Of a stretch of DNA of 64,000 nucleotides, positions 1-11,490 are shown piece by piece. The position numbers and the translations under genes are program-made. The stretch's first letter is position 1. Every line of letters starts with the position of its first letter. The notes below the pieces were generated by a model. That model had not been told where the DNA came from. It was given only the letters and a program-made list of their open reading frames with translations, and did not search any database. The stretch is from Trogon surrucura (taxonomy: Eukaryota > Chordata > Aves > Trogoniformes > Trogonidae), in the NCBI GenBank assembly GCA_020746105.1, contig CM036619.1, forward strand, positions 7,451,942 to 7,515,941, read 5' to 3'.

Positions 1-1195
1 AAGTAACCTGCTTAGTTGATGCAGTGTCAGCAGTGGATATTGTCTACCTGGATTTCTCCAAGGCTTTTGATAGGGTTTCCCGTGGCTTCCCCTGTGAGAA
101 AATGATGTGTTCAGTATAGACAAGAGGTCCATGCAGTGGGTTGGGAACTGGCCAGATAGAAGACCGCACCCAGAAAGTAGTGGTGAATAGCTCTTTTTCA
201 AACTGGCAACTTGTCAAAAGTGGGGTCCCCCAGGGATCAGTATTGGTCCAATGCTGTTCAATATCTTCTTAAGTGATCTGGATGATGGGATCAAGTGTAC
301 TCTTACGAAGTTTGCTGATGATGCCAGACTGAATGGAGGAGTGTATGCCTCATAAGGCAGAGCCACCCTGCAGGAAGACATTGATAGGCTGGAAGAGTGG
401 GCTAACAAGAACCTTATGAAGTTCAAAAAGAACAAATGTAAGGTCTTGCACCTGAGAAAACATAATCCAGGAGTGCAGCACAGTCTGGGATCTATCCAGT
501 TGGAGAGAAGCTTTGTGGAAAGGCACCTGACGGTTCTGGTGGACAAGCTCAATGTGAGTGAACAGCGTGCTGCTGCGGCAAAGAAAACCAACAGGATGCT
601 GGGTTGCACCAACAAGGGCATCACCACCAGAGATAGCAAAGTCATTATCCCTTTCTACTCAGTGCTGGTCAGGCCAGACCTGGAATACGGTATTCAGTTT
701 TGGTCCCTTCTACACACAAAAGATGTGGACAGAGTGGAGAGGCTCCCGAGAAGGGCCACAAAATGATCAAATGACCAGAAAGCCTGCCATGTGAGAAAAG
801 GCTGAGAAAAGCAGGTTTGTTCAGCCTTCAAAAAAAGAAGGCTCAGGAGACACCTTGTCACCATGTTCCAGTATTTAAAGGGTACCTACAAAGAAGATGG
901 AGATTCCCTTTTTACAAGAAGTCACATAGAAAAGACAAAGGGTAATGAGTACAAGTTACTCCCAGGGAGATTCCAATGCAACACAAGCGGAAAATTCTTC
1001 ATGATGAGAAAAATCAGCCACTGGAATAATCTCCCCAAGAAAGTGGTGGATTCCTCACTGGATTCCACTGGACACTTTTAAGATTCAGCTGGAAAGGATT
1101 CTGGGTCATCTTGTATAGACAACACTTTTGCCATGAAAGACTGAACCAGATGATCTTTGAAGTCCCTTCCAACCAGGTATTCCATGATTCTGTGA
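1..1195 (+). mobile_element. CR1 LINE, 3' portion, old and frameshifted
   Basis: The piece starts inside the ORF2 reverse transcriptase: the first bases read [11 protein letters not shown], the RT motif with the first catalytic aspartate, and the FADD catalytic box is at 311-322. The coding sequence then breaks into several frames. One open piece (416-766) keeps the C-terminal text with LVRPDLEYGIQFW, and another (863-1081) covers the end of the protein. The 3' end reads agtcccttccaacc followed by the octamer-like attctgtga at about 1195. The many frameshifts and stops indicate an inactive old copy. Its 5' part lies outside the window, so true truncation cannot be judged. Confidence 0.95.
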
Positions 1196-1240
1196 CTCCA
1201 TTATAACTTTCTATAAATTTCTATAACTTTCTATAATACC
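1196..1240. repeat. 10-bp tandem repeat directly after CR1 tail
   Basis: Immediately 3' of the CR1 tail, the unit ATAACTTTCT or its one-base variant ATAAATTTCT is repeated about three and a half times (1203-1240). It is a short AT-rich minisatellite, probably grown from the insertion-site sequence. Confidence 0.7.
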
Positions 1241-4200
1241 TTTCTGCCTTCCATCAGATAACAGATGAAAGAGCAGGGACTTGAGATCAGCATGAACACT
1301 CTCTGCAATCACACACATGCACCTTCATCCCCTATTCTTGGGCACGGCAAGGCTTGAGTTTGGCAGTTATTTGGAGTGTGTGCTTATTGTCAGTCTGCTT
1401 TGGGAGAGTTAGTGGATATATCTTGACAGCCCTTTCTTAAACCTGTCTACTCTTATATTTGGATTATCTTTGGATTCTTACTATTCCTGAAAAGAAACTA
1501 GATTGTGTAAAGAGACAGAGCAGAGGTGTTTTTAAACTGTTTTAAAGCTGTATCCAGAATTACCCCAACAAAGTTAGGGTTTTTTGACAAAACCTAGGTG
1601 ACTGCACTCTCAGCATATTACTCTTGTCAGCTTTCTGCTCAGCACAGTAGCTGCCCCAAGACTCATTTTGTGGTATGTTATTCTCTGTCTCTCATACCCA
1701 GAGTCCAGATACTCAGCAAAGAATTCTGGGTTCTGCCTAGGGGGAATCAGACCTCTAAATGTCATTTATTAGCTTTCAGGCATAGGAGTTTCTCATTGGA
1801 TCTAGCTTAGGAAGCAGAAAGTACACTTTTGGGAGTGAATATCTTTGGTGAGCAAGTATTCATGTCCTTTTCAATGGCAAATGCAAGATACTGCCACTAA
1901 TCACTTCTGCCAATTTTTATTACTTAGACACTATTCGAATGTGATTTGAGGAAATTAACTAACTAAAAGACTCTCAACTGAATATTTTGGGATACAGAAT
2001 GATTAATCTTCCAGCAGGATCTGAAAGAATTTCTGATGTATAGAGTGTTTTGATTGGGAGTCAAGGGGAAGATTTTCAAAGGTCAAGACAGAAGAGGAAT
2101 GCAGAATTTATCCAGGGAAAAATTGGAGTTTGCTACATAAGCAAGTTAAATTCACATCAAACCTGAACAGAGGTTAACAATTTTTAAAATTTCAATGCTG
2201 AAAAACAAATTACTGTAATGTATACTGTTCTACCACAGTGGTGTACTACACATGCAATAAAGATAAGGGAGCTCAAGCTATTATTGCAGTTATGTATGGT
2301 TATTGCAAAACTTTGGATCAGAATTTCAGTTTTGTAAGATTTGCTGGGTACAGTAAGCTTCTATCATCCAGATGTCTGCATTAGAAGAAGATATAGCAAA
2401 TCACGTTTCTCCTCTGATCACTGACTATAAAAGCTCTAACGTATCATTCCAAACGCAGTGTTTCAGGGCTTTTGAGTCACTTTACCAGCAAAAAGATAGG
2501 TACTTATTTATTTTCCTTAGCTGTCAGAGCTGGTAACTCAGTTTTGAATACGGCAGTCAAACTGTGCTTTTCTCTGCTGGGACTTTATTGCCAGCAGTAA
2601 CAATTCAATAACACCTCCATAACCCTATTGCTATTCACTTGTCCCCGAAGTTACACCACGAGAAAACTGCTTGGTAGAAATTGTCCTTGTCGGGATGGAA
2701 ATTAGCATCGTGTGGAGACAGTGGAACATAACCTGAAGACAGTAGGGATAAAAACGTGACACCACCTTTATTGCCAGTAGTGATACAGAAGAAGAAAAAA
2801 GCATTTGAGCCATGTGTATTCAGTTGGTCTGGATAGCAGAGCTGGCTCTTGGGGAGATGACTCCTGGAGTCAGAAACTCTGGACATGTAAGTACATTCTG
2901 GAGCAAACATGGCCCTGAAATACAACCTCTAGACACTTGGTGCATATGTCCATGTGGCACTTGCTGTGGAAAAGCCCAGCTTGGGTTATCACAGTGTGAG
3001 CACAGGCTTGACTTTGTAGAGCTGGAAACTGTGAAAAGAAACCCCTCAAAATTTAAACCGATCTTATTTGATATGAAAATTACTGATGTGCAATGCTTAT
3101 GGAGCTCCACAGTCACTCTGAAGGGAAGAAGCACAATGTAAACAGCTATCACAGAGAACTTACAGGACTAAAATTATCTACGGCAAAATAGATATAAAGA
3201 GACACTGAATAAAAAAGAAATCTCTGCTTGCATTGTTTGGATGGATGAAGGGTATGGATCTGTGTTTCTGAATGGCATGTTATTACTTATCAACCTGAAA
3301 GACAGCTAGAGATAGCTCAGCTGTTATGACACCCATATTTCATATTGCACTTAGTGAATTCTCTTCTAAATGTGTCACTGATTGTGATGACATATTTTCA
3401 TCTGAGTTTTTAATTCTGTTAAATGTGACTATTTCATATTAATTTGTAATGCTTACACATGCAGGCTGGACCATGCATATTGTATTCTCCCTCAGAATTT
3501 ACCTGAAGGTGTGAGATGAGAAGTGTAGACTTCAGAGAATAAAAGTGTAGTTGGTAGGTGAAGGGAATTGCTTATGAGAAATCCAGATAAGACCAATGAC
3601 CCAAGTAGGAAGAAATCTTTGTGGAGCGAAAGGAACTTCCTGAGCTGGACATTGTTTGCCTGTTATATGTGTCAATTTTTTGAGTTAATTTTGTTTAATA
3701 ATAAAGAAGTTGTTATTGCAGTCTGCTAAGGAAGTGGCAAAAGAATCATGTCAGATCTGGGGAAGAGGTGAGTAACCTTGAATGGCAGCCTGTACTGCTG
3801 GAGTAAGGGACTCTTCTCCATAGTAGCTAGAAACAAGCTTTTTTCTACTCAAAGGCTTATTTGTGGGGAAGACATCAATGTGATTCTTTATAATATTGAT
3901 TTTTCTCTGGGAAGCTGAGACAGTGAAGAGGATATTAGCTGGTGTAGTGTTAAGGACCTCAGATGACTTGACTGTTGACAATAGCAGCCTAATTGAAGGA
4001 GTACAATACAAGACCCATTTAAAACGAGAGATGAGAGACACAGAAGAGGATTTGAGCTGCAATTTCCTGAAAAGAAACAGAGAGTTATGTTCAAAAGGCA
4101 GTCTCCAAGCCTGAAGAGCCAACTGTGAGAAGGTACAGAAGAGAGAGCAGTGGTGAGTTAACTCATACGCTCTTCACACCTGTAAGGGTCATGGTCATCT

Positions 4201-4321
4201 CTAATGCCTGAGAAGGAAGCAGGAAAGTGTCTTCTAAATTACTGGAGCATTAATATAATTTTCCGATTTTATGTCTTATTCTGTCTCATTTTCCCTCAAA
4301 ATGTTCTGCTTAAGGATCCGA
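1241..4321. other. No recognised gene or repeat
   Basis: AT-rich sequence without a recognisable element. Reading frames of about 100 codons occur on both strands around 2.6-3.15 kb and 3.75-4.12 kb. They overlap each other on opposite strands, lack any recognised domain and have no convincing splice context, so they are treated as chance. Confidence 0.6.
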
Positions 4322-4438
4322 GATGAGTACTGCATTCAACATGCTGGAAGGAAGGGGTGTCATCCAGAGTGACCTGGACAAGCTGAAGGAGTGGGCCCAT
4401 GCCAACCTCATGAATTTCAAGAAGGCCAAGGGCAGGGT
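4322..4438 (+). mobile_element. CR1 ORF2 scrap (117 bp)
   Basis: Reading at 4323 gives a peptide containing DLDKLKEWAHANLMNFKKAK, the text that follows the FADD box in CR1 reverse transcriptases. Homology stops at both ends within one base of unrelated sequence, and there is no CR1 tail. This is an orphan internal fragment, probably the remainder after deletion of an older copy. Confidence 0.85.
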
Positions 4439-5059
4439 TACAGCTTCAACTATCCTACAAGTGATGGAAGCAAAGTTTATTGTTGTCTGTTTCCCAGGAC
4501 AAATGACCTAGACGGTCTGTTATTGCTTCTACATTTGCTTTTCTACAATTGTATCGTATGAACTGGTGTCAGAGTCTCCCTATCTGGAGATACAAATGTC
4601 AAGAGGTGGACTGTGGAGTGTCATCAACTATTATTTGGCATGCTTATGTGGAGAATACTGTGGGTATACTGTAGATTGCTAACAGATCTTCCACTTTCAG
4701 AATGAACAGAGTATGTCCACATTCTGCTGTAAAACTAACCAAAAAAGCAATGGTATGTGCTCCAAACTTCACAAGCTGTAAGCAGTATAACTCTAGAACA
4801 AAGCAGAATGCCTCAGATTTTGTAAATCTGAAATAACACTTTCTGTGTACAAAAACTCCACCAGGTTGGAGATGGGCTGAGTAGATGTTTGTTTCCCCTT
4901 CCCATGGGGCCCTGGCTATCCTCTCTGAGTATTCCTAGTCCTGTGGAGGACAGGAGGAAATTAACACCTCATTTCATGTACATTTGGCTTTATTTCTAAG
5001 TAAGAAATTTACTGGGCTTTTGACAAAACCCAAACTAAGAGTCCTTAAAGAGAAGTAGT
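4439..5059. other. No recognised gene or repeat
   Basis: Unremarkable AT-rich sequence; no long reading frame or repeat is visible. Confidence 0.6.
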
Positions 5060-5612
5060 TTGTTGTCACCAGCAGGAGGTCTGACTGCCAGAGCTGGGGG
5101 TCAGCTCAGTGCCAGTGCAACCAAGGGTGGTCCCTTCCTTTGGGTGACTGTGCGGAGAATCTGCTAGGGGGCACCATGAGAAGGTCATATCTAGGGTTGA
5201 CTTCTGACCCAGGGGAGCTGCTTTACACTGCAGATCTGGTCCTCTACACCCATGTGAGCTATAGCTCTGCTGGGTTCCAGCCCTGCATGTCCTTGGCCAT
5301 GGGTGCTGCTGAGTCAAGCTCCAACAATGATCCGTGGGTGAACATCCCGACCTGGCCTTGTCCATCCCCGTCCCCACAGAGATGCCTGATGCTCTTGCCT
5401 GGGGCTATACTTGACTGTCAACTCGTCTGCCCTGCTTCCTGGCCGGGGCTTGTAGGACAGGCTCTGGCTGGTGAGGCCCTGCAGTGCCCTGCCCACCCCA
5501 TGCTGCCACCATCTGCCAGCCTTCAGGGAATTCTTTGCCCTAACAGCACCCTGACAGTGACAGGAGAAAAAAAAAAAACCAACAAAAAAACCCCACAAAA
5601 ACACAACAACGT
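5060..5612. other. Unclassified GC-rich block ending in an A-rich tract
   Basis: About 500 bp (5060-5560) is much richer in G and C than its flanks, and a C/A-rich low-complexity tract follows (5563-5610: runs of A broken by cc, caa and cccc). A reading frame on + (5140-5625, 161 codons) runs through the block and into the tract, but its sequence is low-complexity and matches no family I know. Abrupt composition change plus a terminal A-rich tract is what a retroposed sequence or a decayed repeat would look like. I cannot name it. A host exon is less likely because no splice sites or conserved domain can be argued. Confidence 0.4.
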
Positions 5613-5639
5613 TCAACTCTTATAAGTTCAGAAACAGGC

Positions 5640-5925
5640 ATCTGGGAAAAGTTTAGGAAACTGCATCCAGTTTTTAGTCCTCTATTGCAAGAAAGGCATC
5701 GTCAAACTGGAAGGAGTCCAGTGGAGGGCCACTGAGGTGGCTGGGCTGGAGCACTTGCTGGGTCAGCAAGGTTGTGCCATCTCCATCCTTGGAGGTTTTC
5801 AAGACACAATTGGATAATGCCCTGAGCAAGCAGGTGTGATCCCATCGCTGATGCTGCTGGAGGCAATGGGCTGGAGACATCCTGAGGTCCTTGCCCACCC
5901 AAGTTATTCCAGGTTTCCATGATTT
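5640..5925 (+). mobile_element. CR1 LINE scrap with internal deletion, old
   Basis: The first part reads like the CR1 text for a conserved ORF2 segment (ggagtccagtggagggccac, 5711-5730). It then jumps at about 5755 to the 3' end of ORF2 and the 3' UTR (cttggaggttttcaagac, then cctgaggtccttgcccaccc), stopping near 5925 with a decayed tail. The middle of the C-terminal region is missing, so this is a diverged copy with an internal deletion. Confidence 0.75.
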
Positions 5926-8188
5926 TAAGTTATTATTAGTCATAGACTTTCATAATAGGGCCAACCAAGAATGAGTCTGTGCTAAAAACAGCACAGCACA
6001 AACTCGTCATTGTGGACAGTTGCTTTGATTTCTGTCTTTATTTCTTGACATCTATTTGGCTTCTCTTGCACTTTGATGCAATATTGTAATTCTCAGCTAT
6101 GACGTTTTCCAGTTGTAACAACATGTGGCAAGAACAGCATATACCCTTTCAAAAATTAAAGAAAATTGTAGATTTTCTTACTGATGATTTATAAATTAAC
6201 TTAGTGTGCCCAAAACCATCTGTTCTGGACCTTGTCATAGATTATTCTTCGAAGACTCTTACTTTCATACCGTCTAATGTAGTGTTTCATTCATCTTAAA
6301 AGTGATATTTATTTAACAGACAAAAAATACAGTTTATATGTATAATACATACAACGAGACAAGTCTTTAGCCGCATAAATCAATGTGATTTCTTTGAAAT
6401 CCATAGAGGTATATTAGTATGTCAGAAAATGATGTGACCATTACGTATCATCTTTGCATATCTATGTAAGGCTTATCTTGGTCACATACAAAATTTCATT
6501 TAAGGCCTCATTTCACTTAGGTATTTTAATAGGCGCCAAAATTTACATGTCATTCAGCCGATTGCAGAAGGATTCATCATGTATTGAAGCAACCTGCTGA
6601 ACCATGATAAGGAAAATAAGTGAGGGATATAAAGGATAATTTTAAATAGCAGAATATGCCTACCAGCATACCGGAATGCTCTGATATGTATATGCTTCTT
6701 TTTCCCCAAAAAAAACTAAGAGAAAAGCAAAAAAAAGTGTAACTTCTCTGCAGAGTCCCTTGTGAAGGATTTGTAAAGTCAGCAAATTCCTTTACTGTGT
6801 GCTTTGCAGTGCAGTACCTTCACTTTTCAGTTGCTTTCCCTGTAACATAGACCTGTTCTTTGTCGCTTGACCTCCTCTGTTTCTGTAAAAACTGCTCCTT
6901 TTTAAAAAGCCCTTCTGCTCAAAAGATTGTCAAGTGCTGTGGTTTCTATTTTGAGCTTGCAGTTAAAAGCTCTTTGTTGTTTTCACAATCCTCCCTTCTT
7001 GTGACTTTTACACTACACAAAGGCTATCTAACGCCTATCTCAAGAATCCTGGAAAAACTCTCATCAAATTAGACCAATTGAACATAAGAATAAATCCTAT
7101 TATGTCTTAGATTGCATTTGGAGTAATATGCTTGAGGAACCGAAATGAAAAATAGTGAAAATAAAAAGAAAAAAAGTGAGATGCCCAAAAAATAAGCACA
7201 GGGAAAGATTTTTTTATAGCAGTATGATATTGTATTTCCAAAATCGTTGTGGTGCGGTTCAATTAAAAAAGCACCAAAGGAAGATTTTGGTGTGATCCAA
7301 CAACACTAAACGTGAAGTCACTTTAAGAAAGACAGCTGTAACAGACCAAGAAGCTTGAGTAAACATGGCCAGAGAAATAATTAAATATATGGTAACCATG
7401 GCTTTATAAAAGCAGGTGCATGCATGTGTACTAACAGGTGAGCTGAGCCATGAATGGATGATATTACTCTATTGGCTTTTGTTGCCGTTTGAAATGACTG
7501 ATACATTATTAACAGGTTTACATCCAAGAAAATGAATCAACTGGACCTCTGTGTCCAGAAACTTCACCATTGTCCAGAGAGTCTTGCTCAGTCACCTCAG
7601 TCAGTCATTTGAGTTTAACCTGATGGAGAGAACAGCGATTGTCCAAAAAACATGCTTTGTCAAAACTTTACACTGTGAATGTTTTACCGTTTCAGTTATT
7701 GAAGGACTGTCCTAACTTTATGGCTCATCCAACTTATATTTGTTATGTTTTCTCTTTTCAGCTATCCACTTCAATAAACAGGAGACAAAGTTTCCAACTG
7801 ATTGTCTATGATTCATCTTCCTTTCAAGCTGCTCTTTAGAGTACACAATATGCAGAAATCCACAAAATCTTTTTTCTAGCGTAGGCTTGCTATGTATTAT
7901 AAAAGGTGACATGAGCCAGAAAATGTAACACGGGTAGGAATTTGGAAATTCTCGATCCAGCTCTTGATTCTTCACTAGAATCTATGAAAAACCTTTAAGC
8001 TCTTTTATCTCTCTCCACCTAAACTCCACCTCAGGAATACACAATAATCAACCGATTCTTCTCTTCTTCTACTGTGCTTTTTGTTGTTATTGCTCTATTT
8101 TTGAGTGAATCTATACAACTGTTCAAACAATGAGCTCCAGTCTTCCTTACCTCCCTCATTGACTTGATCACGCACCAAATAATGCCAA
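5926..8188. other. No recognised gene or repeat
   Basis: AT-rich sequence with short A runs near 6705 and 6730. Reading frames here stay below 90 codons and have no recognisable content. Confidence 0.6.
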
Positions 8189-8377
8189 TCATAGAATCAT
8201 AGAATGGCCTGGGCTGGAAGGGACCTTAGAGATCATTTTAATCCAGCCTCCCTGTTGTGGGCAGGGACGCCACCTCTCGACTAGGTCAGGCAACACACGT
8301 GAGAACCGAACGGGAATCGAACCCGTGACCTTGGTGTTTCAAGCACCACGCTCAAAAAACTGAGCTAAACCGGTGTT
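8189..8377 (-). mobile_element. tRNA-headed SINE with CR1-type 3' tail (copy 1)
   Basis: Read on the minus strand, the first 75 or so bases are tRNA-like. They contain an A box (8356-8367, TAGCTCAGTTTT), a D stem GCTC/GAGC, a perfect 5-bp anticodon stem TGGTG/CACCA with loop CTTGAAA, and a T arm ACGGG-TTCGATT-CCCGT with a perfect B box (8313-8323, GGTTCGATTCC). From about 8295 down to 8189 the sequence becomes a CR1 3' end and closes with two ATTCTATG octamers. By eye the head is nearest to tRNA-Ile, but the loop would read TGA and the acceptor stem is degraded, so this is not a tRNA gene. The A and B boxes would provide an internal RNA polymerase III promoter. The SINE has no coding capacity; CR1 enzymes would have copied it in trans. 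Confidence 0.9.
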
Positions 8378-9600
8378 ACTACTTGCGTTCTATACAATGA
8401 GAAAAATAGGTGAAGAAAAATAGCGCTAACTTATCCTTTGAATCCAGACCACAATTTCAAGACTATGCTTTCAACAGACCTCCTTTTAATATTATTCTCT
8501 CCCCTCTTGACTACCATTTTCACCTTATGACATTTATGTGATGTCAGTACTCCAGTCACAAAGTGTAGAAAAATATTTACTCTGTTTGCTGTGTTATCTT
8601 GCTCCCAGTTACAGCAGATGAGTTTGCATGGCTTTTCAATTCAGAGGTGTGTGAGAGCCGACTCGAGTTAGGCTAAAGGCTGGACTCAGCTCTCTGCTGA
8701 ACAAATTGCTCTCCTTTCTGACAGTGGTAGCTGCTTGTGAATGCATGTAAAAAGAACATTTGTATTAAGATTACAAGATTTATGGGGCAGTGAAGATGTC
8801 TCTTTCCTCTGCTAGAACATGTGTCTGAATCAAACATTTCCACTCGTTCACAGGACTGTAATAAGGCCAGTGAAGAAGTTCAGTGAGAACATAGTTGCCA
8901 GGTAAAAAGATTGGAAAAAGTTGGGGTTCTTTTTCTTTATTGTTGTTGCAAAGTAGATAGAAACAGTTTTTTTTTTTAAACTGAATCAAATGTGAAAAAA
9001 AGAAATCTCATGGAGAAAATATCTTGGAATTAAAATATTGAGGATAGGATTTGGGGGAAAACCAAGTTTGAAATTTGGGTTGAATTTTCTATTTTATTAT
9101 TTTGTGGGCTTTGCATCATTATTTTGATGTTATTTTAAAATAAATGAGAAAAAAATCATTTGTAAAAGCAGCATTGCTGCAGCTGGCTATGCTATTTTCC
9201 AGGAGTGGTGGGGTTTTGTGAGAAGTGTTTACAATCTCCGGTGTTCCTGAGACTTCAGACTTGCTAAAATATATTGACAAGAACAAATGTCCTCTGTCTC
9301 TTGTGACAGTGAAACCACCTGATACTTTGCAAATTGAAGGTGCTGTGATTCATGATGTAAACCCACTCCAAAATGTAGACACTTCTACAAAGGAAACATT
9401 TAGATTTTTTACTTGAATCAAAACTCATGGAGTAAACTTCAGCCCATAAGTGTGTTCATTCATCAAATCCTACTGTTTCAATCTACTGGAGGTGGGGCAT
9501 TGAACTCAGTGGATATTTTGAAAGCCAATGGACTGTGTTACATGGGGCTTTATAGGTGATGATTCTGGAGGAGATTTGTGTCTGCTGGAGAAAGATTATG
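8378..9600. other. No recognised gene or repeat
   Basis: AT-rich sequence with a T run near 8970. No supported gene or element. Confidence 0.6.
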
Positions 9601-10004
9601 GAATCATAGAATAACAGATTTTTTTTGGTTGAAAAAGACCTTTAAGATCATCGAGTGCAACCGTTAACGTAACACTGCCCAGTCCACCACTAAAACATGT
9701 CCCTAAGCACCTCATCTGCATGTCTTTTGAATAACTCCAGGAATGATGACTCAGCCACTTCCCTGGGCAGCCTGTTCCAGTGCTTGATAAACCTTCCAGT
9801 AAAGAAATTCCTCCAAATTTTGATTTCCTCTTCTCCTATCTCTTTTTACTTGGGAGAGGAGATTGACCCTCATCTCACTGCAACCTCCTTTCGGGTAGCT
9901 GTAGAGAGTGATAAGGTCTCCCCTCAGCTTCCTTTTCTCCAAGCTAAACAACCCCAGTTCCCTCAACCACACCTCATAAGATTTATTCTATACACCCTTC
10001 ATCA
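9601..10004 (-). mobile_element. Older CR1 LINE, 3' half (split by a later insertion)
   Basis: On the minus strand this is a CR1 3' end: the octamer tail lies at 9601-9611 (gaatcataga), followed by the 3' UTR text and the C-terminal ORF2 text ([19 protein letters not shown] around 9920-9970). Homology is interrupted at 10004, where a plus-strand CR1 begins, and resumes at 11491. The 3' UTR differs from that of the other CR1 copies in the window, indicating a different subfamily. Confidence 0.92.
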
Positions 10005-11437
10005 TTGCTGGACCACTCTCCATCATCTTTGCCAAGTCCTGGGAGACGGGAGAGGTGCCTGAGGACTGGAGGGAAGCAAATGTCACTCCAGTCTTCAAAA
10101 AGGGCAAGAAGGAGGAGCCGGGTAACTATAGACCGGTCAGCCTCACCTCCATCCCTGGGAAAGTGATGGAACGACTTATCCTTGGTGCCATCTCAAGGCA
10201 TATCAGGGATAAGAGGGTCATTAGAGACAGTCAACATGGCTTCACGAAAGGGAAGTCGTGCTTGACTAACCTCATAGCCTTTTATGAGGATGTAACAAGG
10301 TGGATAGATGATGGCAGAGCGGTGGATGTGGTCTACCTTGACTTCAGTAAAGCATTTGACACAGTCTCCCACAGCATCCTTGCTGCTAAACTGAGGAAGT
10401 GTGGTCTAGACTCTCGGGTAATGAGGTGGACTGCGAATTGGCTAAGGGGAAGAAGACAAAGAGTTGTGGTCAATGGGGCGGAGTCTGGTTGGAGACCTGT
10501 ATCCAGTGGAGTGCCTCAAGGGTCGGTACTGGGACCAGTATTATTCAATATATTCATCGATGACTTGGATGCGGGACTAGAGAGTACTATCAGCAAGTTT
10601 CCTGATGACACCAAGCTGGGAGGAGTGGCTGACACACCAGAAGGCTGTGCTGCCATCCAGCGAGACCTGGACAGGCTGGAGCGTTGGGCGGGGAAAAATT
10701 TACTGAAATATAACAAGGGTAAATGTAGGGTCTTGCATCTGGGTAGGAACAACCCCAGGTTCCAGTATAAGTTGGGGAATGACTTATTAGAGAGTAGTGT
10801 AGGGGAAAGGGACCTGGGAGTCTTGGTGGACAGCAGGATGACCATGAGCCAGCGCTGTGCCCTTGTGGCCAGGAAGGCCAATGGCATCCTGGGGTGTATT
10901 AGAAGGGGGGTGGTTAGTAGGTCGAGAGAGGTTCTCCTTCCCCTCTACTCTGCCCTGGTGAGACCCCATCTGGAATACTGTGTCCAGTTCTGGGCCCCTC
11001 AGTTCAAGAAAGACAGGGAACTGCTGGAGAGAGTCCAGCACAGGGCAACTAGGATGATGAAGGGAGTGGAGCATCTCCCTTATGAGAAAAGACTGAGGGA
11101 GCTGGGGCTCTTTAGTTTGGAGAAGAGGAGGCTGAGGGGTGACCTCATTAATGTTTACAAATATATCAAGGGGGAGTGTCACGAGGATGGAGCCAGGCTC
11201 TTCTTGGTGACAACCACTGATAGGACAAGGGGTAATGGGCTGAAACTGGAACATAAGAGGTTCCGCTTAAACTCGAGAAGAAACTTCTTCTCAGTGAGGG
11301 TGACGGAGCACTGGAACAGGCTGCCCAGGGAGGTTGTGGAGTCTCCTTCTCTGGAGACATTCAAGACCTGCCTGGACATGTTCCTGTGTGGCATAGTCTA
11401 TGCATTCCTGCTCTGGCAGGGGGATTGGACTTGGTGA
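10004..11437 (+). pseudogene. CR1 ORF2 protein, C-terminal reverse transcriptase part
   Basis: CR1 ORF2 encodes an apurinic-type endonuclease followed by reverse transcriptase; only the RT and C-terminal domain remain. The frame is open from the insertion edge ([19 protein letters not shown]) for about 478 codons; the first in-frame start-like codon is the GTG at 10055, which is not a real initiation site. Visible RT motifs are [32 protein letters not shown] (first catalytic Asp), [15 protein letters not shown], and the catalytic box at 10598-10609. That box reads FPDD where CR1 proteins have FADD, so an Ala-to-Pro change sits next to the two catalytic aspartates. The C-terminal text [16 protein letters not shown] and [15 protein letters not shown] follows. 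With no endonuclease, promoter or 5' end, it cannot act autonomously. The stop is read through past the common CDLL end, giving a longer tail ending in DWTW. Confidence 0.93.
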
Positions 11438-11490
11438 TCTTTCGAGGTCCCTTCCAATCCCTAACATTCTGTGATTCTATGATTCTGTGA
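10005..11490 (+). mobile_element. Young 5'-truncated CR1 LINE inserted into an older CR1
   Basis: Continuous CR1 sequence runs from the linker before the RT domain to the octamer tail (attctgtgattctatgat, 11467-11484). It interrupts the minus-strand CR1 of 9601-12050. The target reads atca on both sides (10001-10004 and 11490-11493), either a 4-bp target duplication or microhomology. About 1.49 kb of an element normally near 4.5 kb is present, so two thirds are lost from the 5' end. The intact reading frame and clean tail mark it as the youngest CR1 of the window. Confidence 0.95.

Noticed and set aside
5140..5625. 161-codon plus-strand frame
   Set aside because: Runs through GC-rich, low-complexity sequence into an A-rich tract encoding Lys/Asn/Thr repeats; no domain.
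8300..8377. Possible functional tRNA gene on the minus strand
   Set aside because: The acceptor stem does not pair properly, the spacer before the D stem is too long, and the sequence runs directly into a CR1 tail. The same composite recurs at 20.4 kb, so it is a SINE head.
10516..11394. Minus-strand frames of 64-155 codons
   Set aside because: Shadows of the CR1 ORF2 on the plus strand.
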